Shown piece after piece: positions 56,151 through 64,000 of a stretch of 64,000 nucleotides of DNA; the stretch's first letter is position 1; every line of letters starts with the position of its first letter. The notes under the pieces were generated by a model. That model was not told the origin of the DNA. It made no database searches and was given only the letters and a program-made list of their open reading frames with translations. This DNA comes from Batkoa obscura. Taxonomy: Eukaryota > Entomophthoromycota > Entomophthoromycetes > Entomophthorales > Batkoaceae. Both the position numbers and the translations under genes were made by a program. The DNA is taken from positions 62,001-126,000 of the forward strand of contig JASVEC010000025.1 of assembly GCA_030770535.1 (NCBI GenBank), written 5' to 3'.

Positions 56151-58264
56151 ATGGTATTATTAAACAAAGTAAAAAATAATCAAAGTGTATTCAAGTTGAG
56201 AAGTATAAATAACATCAGTAGCTGTTCAAATAAAAAGATTAGTCTCAGTGGTTGTACCTATAAATCAAAAATAGATCTGCCCTTTTTAAAGACAAATAGA
56301 CGAGGATTTAGTATTAAGAATTTATTCACATCAATTTCAAATAAGACCTTTAATTCTGACAATAAGAATGGAGCTAAAGCAATATACAACATTGATAAAA
56401 ATAATAATATAGAAAATATAGATGATAACATTATAAGAAATGATGATGACATCAATAATGAACCAGATGAATTAGTTTCTATTTATAAAGAGTATCAAAA
56501 TTTGACTTGGTATTTTCATCCTTCAGACAAATACGTATCAGTTGACTTACTACCAGAGGATAGTTTAAATGAACAACCGTTTTTAAATGACCCTATAATC
56601 TACAAAGGTAATTACAATACTTGATATTTATACTAATAAGTTTAACTTGTTTTATTTTAGTTATAGTATTAGATGAAACATTAACAAAGGGAATAGATTT
56701 AGTTAAATGCTTACTGGACTCTCCGTTTGATAGTAGTAACGACAGTAGTTTTAGTAATAGTTATAAAACAACAAATGAAAATAAGAGCATTCAAGAAGTT
56801 CAATTTATCCAAAAAGAAGTAAGCAACTCAAAGTTTTCAAACTATTCTCCACTTAGTTATATTAATGGGATAAATGATAGCACTAATATAATTAATCAAA
56901 CAATTTTAAAGTGCAAACTTAATTCGAGTAAACTTAACAATAATGATAAGCATATCGAAGTATGGCTAACGAAAGGGTATGATGAATTAACAAGGATTGA
57001 TAGAGTAAGAGATTATAATATTATTGTAGTATCGAGTTTTAAAATGGCATTAAATTTGAGTTATTATTTAAAACAAAATAACTTAGCGTTAGATTATTTA
57101 AAAGACAATTTAATGATATTAGCTGATGAATGTGATGAAAATATACAAATCTCAATTCAAACTTTGTTCAAACACAATTTCCCATATCTGAACATTGAGT
57201 TTTGTAATATCAATATCTCTAAAGGAAACAACGCTTATAATTTATTAAAAGAATCCACATCCAATGTTACAGCTTATCAAGATAACTGGTTACAGTCTAA
57301 TTTGTCATTATTAAAGGAAAAGATATTTAATCGAAAGGATTTGAGTGACATGAAAATGAATACATTTAGTAGAAGAAAAGAGTATTTAATTAATATATGT
57401 CAAAAAAATATACAGTCAAGGATCCAAGTATCTAAAGATATTATTAAGAAATGTGAGGCTATTTTAAATGAAATGGAAAAAGTGAAACAAGAACTAAGTA
57501 ATGAAATTAAACAAGTAAATTTATTAAATACGCCTGAACAGAATATTAGTTTAATAGAATTGATTGAGCAGCAAAAAATTACGTTGAACGGCAGTAATTT
57601 AATAGCCAATTTCCCATTATCTTATTTTAAAGTGATAGCAAAAATGAAAGAGTCGAATTTTGATTTTAATATTGAAAGCGAAGTTAATAAAGTACAAAGC
57701 TATAATAATATAAAATTACAGCACTTTTGGGATCAGAAAAGTAAGCAACTACAGGATATAACAAATAATAGACCAACAATAACTATAAATTATGTCAATT
57801 TGAACTTATTTCCTAACAAATTAAAAGATATCATTATCATAATTAATAATTTAATAAGTAGTAACAACGTAATTGATGAAGTGTCAAAGAAACAAGAAGA
57901 AATAATAGCTAAATCCATTGTATTTCAATTATTATGTGTATCTTTTACACAGCTTAGTTTATCTTACCCATTACATCCCTCAGTAACACCTACCTTACTC
58001 ATTACATCATCCGTTATGCTATCATTATTAAATGTAGTTTATTTTATAAAAGAATGGAATAGTTATGGGAATAAATTAATAGTTGATTTTAAAACATTAA
58101 ATAACACAATAAATAATGAATTAATTCAGTTGCAACAAAACAATTTAACTAATCATGTTGATGTGCCTTTAAACGAACTAATTAATACTCAAATCTTACC
58201 TTATCATTCAGAATTAATAATTAAGATGAAAGTATTACAATCGAAACTTAAAATTTTAAAATAA
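56151..58264 (+). CDS. Coiled-coil two-TM protein, possibly Mmc1-like
   Basis: Two exons: 56151-56607 and 56661-58264; 686 aa. The first 50 residues are basic and Ser/Asn-rich, compatible with a mitochondrial presequence. Around residue 153-170, IVLDETLTKGIDLVKCLLDSP opens the conserved-looking part; a mixed region follows, then heptad-like helices (about 395-460, KCEAILNEMEKVKQELSNEI), two adjacent hydrophobic helices (about 590-640, VFQLLCVSFTQLSLSYPL and TLLITSSVMLSLLNVVYF) and a terminal helix. This arrangement, and the LDETL...LLDSP segment, suggest Mmc1, a fungal mitochondrial dynamin-related protein without a working GTPase that shapes cristae. No P-loop is present. Assignment is tentative. 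Confidence 0.5.
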
Positions 58265-58337
58265 AACAATAATTTAATTTTAGTTGTTATTTTATTTACT
58301 CTTTTTTATATTTTATCTATAAAAATAAAACCCTTTT

Positions 58338-60168
58338 TTAATATGCTTTTTCATGTATCTTTTGTGCACGACCAGATGGATCTTCAGGGCAACCCCAATC
58401 TTTTCTTGGAATCCAACGTTCAACAGTATATTGAGATGATGGGTTAGTGAAAAGACGATCAAAGATGGTACGATACCAGTAAGCTTCTTTAGTAGTAGGG
58501 GTATCATGGCTCCATCTTTCTCCAGCTTTAGCTAATTGTTCTTCTGTCACTTCTCTTTCAGCTCTTTCTTTTAAAGAGTCAATCCAAGAATATCCTACAC
58601 CATCTGAGAATTGTTCTTTTTGACGCCATAAGATATTGTGTGGGAGATAAGGATGTTCAGGGGTATCAAAAGCTTTACGTAAAATGTATTTCTCCATTCT
58701 TTGAAGCTCTGTTTTAATCATTTTCTCTTCAGGATCAATATTCATACAAAGATCTAAATAGTCGGTGTCTAAGAAAGGTACACGTGCTTCAAGTCCCCAG
58801 GCCATGGTAGATTTGTTAGCTCTTAAACAATCTGCTAAATGAAGGTTTTTGACTCTGGTAACTGTTTCTTCGTGAAGGTCACTTTTAGTTGGTGCGGCAT
58901 GGAAGTAAAGATAACCGCCGAATACTTCGTCACTACCTTCTCCAGAAAGTACCATCTTAACTCCCATAGCTTTGATTTTACGACTCAATAAATACATTGG
59001 AGTTGAAGCACGGATAGTAGTTACATCATAAGTTTCAAGATGATAGATAACGTCTTCTAAAGCATCATGGGCTTCTTCAATAGTAAATGTTAAGGCATGA
59101 TGCTTAGTACCGATGAATTTAGCTACTTCTTGAGCTGCTTCTAAATCAGGTGATCCTGGTAAACCAATAGAAAAGGAATGAATTTTTGGCCAATTGGCAA
59201 TAGCTGATCCATCTTCATCAGGTAAACCTAATGATTTTTCAGCTTCGCGTGCAGCAATCGATGCAATAAGACTGGAATCTAAACCACCACTTAAGAGTAC
59301 ACCAAATGGTACTTCAGCCATAAGACGACGACGAACGGATTGTTCTAAACTTTCACGAAGTACTTTAAGATCTAATGGAGTGGAAGGAACTTTGGAGCCA
59401 TCTAACCAAGAAGGATTAAAATAACGTTCAAATTTTCCAGTGTTAGAATCATAAATATGACCAGGCGGGAAAGATTTAATGTTATCACATGACTCTTGTA
59501 AAGCTTTCATTTCACTAGCATAGTAAAGAGTTTCTGGATGGGATGAGTGGAAACCATAGTATAAGGTAGTGATACCAATAGGATCACGTGCTACAATATG
59601 ACGCCCATTTTTTGCATCAAAAAGAACAAAACTAAACATTCCTCTTAAATGATTTACTAATTCTGGGCCCATTTCAGCATACTAAACAACATTTAGACTG
59701 TTAATCAATTTAAAATATATATATACTTACTAAGTGAATAATAACCTCACAATCAGAATGAGTTTTGAAAGTAACTTCATTTTTTAATAATTTACGAAGC
59801 TCAATATGGTTGTAAATTTCACCATTGACAGTAAGGATAATAGAATCATCAGAATTAGTAAGAGGTTGAGAACCGGAATCTGTTTATCGTTAAATATAAA
59901 ATAAATACAAAATAAATATAAGAGGAACAAATTGAGAAATATTAATATTACCAACACCAACAATAGCTAAACGTTCATGACTAAATAAGTTGTTTCCTGA
60001 AACTTTACATCCACTCCAATCAGGTCCACGATGTCTTAAACTAAAAAACGTATTAGCTATTATTATTATTGTATAAATATAGTATTACAGTTTAGAGTGG
60101 CTTAAAGCCTTTGAACGAATATTTTCAATATCCGAGTAATAGTTAAGGATAGCAAAGATACCACACAT
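58338..60168 (-). CDS. ASN1: Asparagine synthetase, glutamine-hydrolysing
   Basis: Four exons (minus): 60168-60089, 60040-59952, 59879-59731, 59681-58338; 553 aa (yeast 572). The class II glutaminase domain begins [11 protein letters not shown] with nucleophile Cys2, [19 protein letters not shown] and VNGEIYNH. The synthetase domain has the pyrophosphate loop [39 protein letters not shown] and LEARVPFLD. It makes Asn from Asp, ATP and Gln in the cytosol. Spliced starts are constrained because Cys2 must follow Met1. Confidence 0.97.
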
Positions 60169-61295
60169 CTAATTAACGATTAACATTTAAAGTTTATTAT
60201 AAAGCTGTTTAGATTTACTTTAATTTCTACTTTAATATAAGAGAAAAGCAAATGATTTTGTTTATGATAATTTTATTTTATACTTACATTATTATTGAGA
60301 ATATTCTAAGGGTTCAAATATAATCGTATAAAGTTTGCAAAAAGTCTCAATAATTCCCAAAGTTAGTAATTCTTCACCTATCAACATCAAAAATGATGTA
60401 GCTTTATTCTATTTCGCTTTAGATTAACAAGTGGTTTAAAATTAAGCTCGGGAATATTTAATATATAACAATAATAAATTAATGATAGCATATTAATATA
60501 TGTTATTTAATATGTATGTATATAATGTTTTATATATTCTTATAAACGATACTAACAAATTTGATTAAATATAACAATCGTTTATTTTTATAGCTTATCT
60601 TTGATAATTGATCTTATTATAAAGTTATAAATTATGACTCATTAAAAATAACAATAGCATAATAAATTTTATTGGTTAATAAATCTCCTTTATTGAATAA
60701 TAACGATGTTCACTAAAGAATAATAAATCAACATTATAATATAATGTTCATATATATTATTATTTGAAACTTTTGCTTTCTATTAAACTTTATCTTTGTG
60801 ACCAAAATTGATTTAAACAAATTTTATACTTTCAAACTTTTGAAATAATACATGCATTTATTCAAATAGTGTATTTTTAATCTAATCAAAATGCAAGAAT
60901 AAAGCAGTTGAGATTAATAAAAATTAAGGTGATTGAGCCTTGGATTTATAACTATTTAAAACAAAGTCACTATAATATAATTATTAGTCAATAGCTAATA
61001 TTAAAATTTTTTAAGCTATAACCACTTTATTTTGTCGACTTTTGCTAAGCTGCTAAAAAAGTTAGTTCACCTCTAGCCCCTTGAGCGTCACCGATTTTTG
61101 CAAAATTTTAGTTACAGTTAACCTCTTGAAACGAAGTTGATACATAAGACAATACTTGATCAGTAAAACTTCAAATAGTTGTTAATCAAATCAATTTTTG
61201 ATCAGCTAAATTTTTTAGGCTTCACCGGTTAGTTAAAGCCACTTTCGGACTGGAGGGATATACCCGTCTTATTCATTTAAGACGACAAAATGAGA
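60169..61295. other. Intergenic 1.1 kb between ASN1 and tRNA-Ala
   Basis: ASN1 promoter side plus AT-rich sequence. No coding exon or recognised repeat. A short inverted pair GTCTTATTCATTTAAGAC lies at 61266-61283, just beyond the tRNA 3' end. Confidence 0.45.
61287..61290 (-). terminator. Pol III terminator of tRNA-Ala
   Basis: TTTT on the minus strand, six bases after the discriminator base, as expected for RNA polymerase III. Confidence 0.6.
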
Positions 61296-61368
61296 TGGAG
61301 AACCCGGGCATCGATCCCGGTGCCTCTCGCATGCTAAGCGAGCGCTCTACCATCTGAGCTAGTTCCCC
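61296..61368 (-). tRNA. tRNA-Ala (anticodon AGC)
   Basis: Reads GGGGAACTAGCTCAGATGG from the 5' end with a full cloverleaf: acceptor GGGGAAC/GTTCTCC, D arm AGCTCAGATGGTAGAGC, anticodon arm CTCGC-TTAGCAT-GCGAG, T arm CCGGG-ATCGATG-CCCGG. The anticodon is AGC. The acceptor stem has G3-U70, the classical identity pair of alanyl-tRNA synthetase, which confirms the isotype. Internal A and B boxes are present (TAGCTCAGATGG; the B box reads GGATCGATGCC). No intron; CCA not encoded. Confidence 0.97.
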
Positions 61369-61419
61369 TGATGTCATTGATTAAAAATAATATTATATAA
61401 AATTGGCAAACAGCCAATA

Positions 61420-61523
61420 TATGGATGTATTTTTTTGTTTAAGAATTTTACTAACAATCTTTCCGCTCAAATGGTGCTTAAAAAATGGAAAAGTGATAAA
61501 ACCAAAAAAAACATCCCAATATA
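61420..61523 (-). mobile_element. 103-bp MITE family, copy 10
   Basis: Reverse copy 51 bp upstream of the tRNA 5' end: starts TATGGATGTATTTTTTTGTT, holds the reversed core TTTCCGCTCAAATGGTGCTT, ends AAAACATCCCAATATA. Confidence 0.85.
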
Positions 61524-61726
61524 AAGATTGTGAAAGTTTTGAGATTAATAATGTGGACTTGAATTCATGTTTAATTGTAAGGAGTTGTGGCATAAATTTA
61601 AAGTTAAATAAATATAGCTTTACAAAAAAAAATTATAAAATAAGCTAAAGTTAGGTTTATAGTTTTATTAAAAAAAAGCTCAAAGTTTGATCTTGTTTAA
61701 ATAAAAGCAAAAGCTTTAATATAATA

Positions 61727-61830
61727 TATAAGGATATATTTTTGTGTTTAAGGATTTTATTAACAATTTCTCTGCTCAAATAGTGCTTAGAAGATGGAAA
61801 ATGATGAGAAGCCAAAAAAACGCCCTAATG
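61727..61830 (-). mobile_element. 103-bp MITE family, copy 11
   Basis: Reverse, diverged copy: starts TATAAGGATATATTTTTGTG, reversed core TCTCTGCTCAAATAGTGCTT, ends AAAACGCCCTAATGTA. Confidence 0.75.
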
Positions 61831-61901
61831 TATAATAATAATATTTATAATAACTAAAATTATAGTAATAATTTTTAATACTACTAGTAAAACTAAAATA
61901 A

Positions 61902-62007
61902 TATAAGGGGATGTTTTTTTTAGTTTTATCACTTTTTCATTTTTTAAGCACCATTTGAGCGGAAAGATTGTTAGTAAAATTCTTAAACAAAAAAATACAT
62001 CCCCATA
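61902..62007 (+). mobile_element. 103-bp MITE family, copy 12
   Basis: Forward copy: starts TATAAGGGGATGTTTTTTTT, core AAGCACCATTTGAGCGGAAAG, ends AATACATCCCCATA. Confidence 0.85.
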
Positions 62008-62090
62008 ATAAGAAATTAAAAATAAATTACTGTTATTTAAAAAATTAATTTAAAAAAGTGGATAATTTATTTATTTATTTATTATAGTTT

Positions 62091-62551
62091 TGTGAAAGTT
62101 GGTACTCAGTGGTAGGAGTTAAAAGCTACTCTTGCTTAATTAACTTGCCTTGAGTCGAACGGTCTTAGTTTATGTAACTAAGATAGACTTAACTTAATAG
62201 AAATAGTACGTAATAAGCTATGAATTATGTAAACAAATACAATGGAAGATACTACTGTAAAATCTATATAAGATGTTGTCAGAAAGACTTAGTGACTTTA
62301 TTAATAGTATGATATCAGGGAGTAATTCAGTTAAAAAGCCTCGAGTTATCATATTGAAGGATCTCTTTTATACTCCAATAAGTATGGATATTAAAAGGAG
62401 ATAATATTCTTTACAATATGAAGTTATAAATTCTCGCAGCAAATCAAAATAAGGAACTCTGAATTGATTGTGTTTGAACTTGAGAATACAACAACTTAAG
62501 TGATTGTTGTGTTATAATCAATCTGAGAGCTAAATAAAGCAATATTTCACA
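62091..62551 (+). repeat. LTR-like arm A, 461 bp (fossil element)
   Basis: Begins TGTGAAAGTTGG and ends AATATTTCACA, so it has the TG...CA ends and short terminal inverted repeat (TGTGAAA/TTTCACA) of a retroelement LTR. Its partner lies in opposite orientation about 1 kb to the right. No matching target duplication is seen on its two sides. Family not determined; young, judging by near identity with its partner. Confidence 0.6.
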
Positions 62552-62937
62552 CCAGTATTCGATAAATTAAAAGACCAACCCTAGCTTATTTTATAAAAAT
62601 AACAGAGAATTTAAAAGCTTCAATATTCACTAAGCAAGCAAGTAATTTATTAAATAATAGAAATCAATTATTAAATATTAATATTACTTGAATTGTTAAT
62701 AGCTAAGTTAATAAATAGTCAAAGAGCAAGTAATTGTAATAATAGATAAAAATTATTATCATATTGTTTATATTATATAAAAATAGTTAATTATAGTTTT
62801 AAGGCTAACTACCCTTTTTATGCAGCTATTTATTAACTTGGTAATATATCAATAATATAATTATAACATTAAACTTATTTATTTAATAGCAAATCTGTAA
62901 TATTAACTATAAAACAGTCAATGATAAGTATTTCCTA

Positions 62938-62965
62938 ATGAAACCAAAAAAAACGTCCTCATATT
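62938..62965 (-). mobile_element. 103-bp MITE family, copy 13 (end fragment)
   Basis: Only the terminal ATGAAACCAAAAAAAACGTC plus CTCATA part is recognisable. Confidence 0.55.
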
Positions 62966-63265
62966 ACAACTTTATTAGTATCAATATATAGGTTGCATTA
63001 GTAAAAGCCTTACTAATCCTGGAATTTTATCAAATTTAATAAAAATTCTGCTAACTTATAACATAAGTTATAATAAAATAATTTAAAACTATGTTATAGA
63101 GTACTTTTGGTTTTTGATAAAAAATTTATTTTTATAAAATTCTAAGCAAAGTTTCTAAAGTATAAAATTTTTAAAAATTAAATAAAAAAATGAAACCAAT
63201 TCAAATATTTTTATATAAAAAAACAAAAAAATAAAAAAACATAAAAACATAAAAATTAAAATAAT

Positions 63266-63369
63266 ATTTGGGGTGCGCTTTTTTGTTTAAGAATTTTACC
63301 AACAATCTTTCCACTCAAATAGCGCTTAAAAAATGGAAAAAACAATGAAGCCAAAAAAACACCCCCATT
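63266..63369 (-). mobile_element. 103-bp MITE family, copy 14
   Basis: Reverse copy between the two LTR-like arms: starts ATTTGGGGTGCGCTTTTTTG, reversed core TTTCCACTCAAATAGCGCTT, ends AAACACCCCCATTA. Confidence 0.82.
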
Positions 63370-63532
63370 ATCTTTTTTATAAAAAATACAATTTATATAA
63401 TCATTTAATACAGGTAAAACACATAAGATTTAAATCTAAAATTTCTAATATATTTATTAAAGATAGTTATAACTTAATAATTAATAATTTTAATTTAATA
63501 TACTACTTAATTAAATAATATTTACCAGAAAC

Positions 63533-64000
63533 TGTGAAATATTGCTCTATTTAGCTCTATTTAGCTCTCAGATTGATTATAACACAACAATCACTTAAGT
63601 TGTTGTATTCTCAAGTTCAAACACAATCAATTCAGAGTTCCTTATTTTGATTTGCTGCGAGAATTTATAACTTCATATTGTAAAGAATATTATCTCCTTT
63701 TAATATCCATACTTATTGGAGTATAAAAGAGATCCTTCAATATGATAACTCGAGGCTTTTTAACTGAATTACTCCCTGATATCATACTATTAATAAAGTC
63801 ACTAAGTCTTTCTGACAACATCTTATATAGATTTTACAGTAGTATCTTCCATTGTATTTGTTTACATAATTCATAGCTTATTACGTACTATTTCTATTAA
63901 GTTAAGTCTATCTTAGTTACATAAACTAAGACCGTTCGACTCAAGGCAAGTTAATTAAGCAAGAGTAGCTTTTAACTTCGACCACTAAGTATCAACTTTC
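63533..64000 (-). repeat. LTR-like arm B, at least 468 bp (fossil element)
   Basis: Reverse-complement copy of arm A, nearly identical throughout, apart from a few differences near one end and a short length difference near the other. It appears to run out of the window within about three bases of its expected end. About 980 bp separate the arms, with no gag, pol or transposase reading that I can recognise. Confidence 0.6.

Larger units (their letters stand above)
61369..64000. other. Element-rich end of the window
   Basis: No protein-coding gene recognised. Holds several 103-bp MITE copies and two LTR-like arms, listed separately; the rest is AT-rich. Confidence 0.5.

Noticed and set aside
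58338-60168. Horizontal transfer of asparagine synthetase
   Set aside because: Introns, codon use and domain order are those of ordinary fungal ASN1 genes and of neighbours in this window.
61393-61648. Open frames in both strands next to tRNA-Ala
   Set aside because: They run through a MITE copy and have no protein character.
62091-62160. A tRNA-like A box (GGTACTCAGTGGTAGGAG) and a GAGTCGAAC word in the LTR-like arm, suggesting a tRNA or SINE head
   Set aside because: The second word matches a B box only on the opposite strand, and no cloverleaf can be drawn.

Overview
The window looks like nuclear DNA of a fungus, most likely an early-diverging (zygomycete-grade) lineage. It is strongly AT-rich. 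Genes are compact and carry many short introns (mostly 45-60 nt) with GTAAGT-like donors and CTAAC/TACTAAT-like branch sites. The gene set is eukaryotic. A four-TM plus SH3 osmosensor of the Sho1 type points to fungi, while SF3B5, PRKRIP1, TBCE, a UBL3/MUB-like protein and an ANKRD39-like protein are more typical of early-diverging fungi and animals than of budding yeasts. An Entomophthoromycotina-like (Conidiobolus-type) genome would fit the base composition and the secreted subtilisin, but this is inference.

Region 1 (0.6-20 kb) is dense housekeeping sequence: DNA polymerase epsilon catalytic subunit (minus), Tim8, an FHA protein with a degenerate kinase domain, an OCA/Siw14-type phosphatase-like protein that lacks the catalytic Arg, a cytochrome b5-like heme/steroid-binding protein, an unrecognised small membrane protein, an MPP6-like exosome cofactor, SF3B5, PRKRIP1, a mitochondrial hotdog thioesterase, Sho1 and the methionine-salvage enolase-phosphatase. 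Several pairs are head-to-head with fewer than 100 bp between start codons.

Region 2 (20-34.5 kb) is gene-poor. It holds a decayed LRR-type gene, other decayed coding remnants, a UBL3/MUB-like gene, cytochrome c with CCAAT boxes upstream, and a secreted cysteine-rich protein of nine repeats containing a fresh 603-bp internal duplication. Small inverted-repeat elements are scattered through it.

Region 3 (34.5-60 kb) is dense again: MIC10, SMC4, TBCE, an ANKRD39-like protein, a 2-kb nest of small DNA transposon derivatives, a divergent cyclin, a PHD/ePHD zinc-finger protein, a proteinase K-like subtilisin, an aldo-keto reductase, SRP68, MOB1, an ATX1 copper chaperone, a coiled-coil two-TM protein that may be Mmc1-like, and asparagine synthetase.

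Region 4 (60-64 kb) holds tRNA-Ala(AGC) and an accumulation of about 103-bp TA-flanked inverted-repeat elements. The window ends in a pair of nearly identical 0.46-kb LTR-like arms facing each other. Most genes were assembled here by joining exons by eye. Every junction quoted keeps the frame and uses GT..AG, but none was tested against transcripts.
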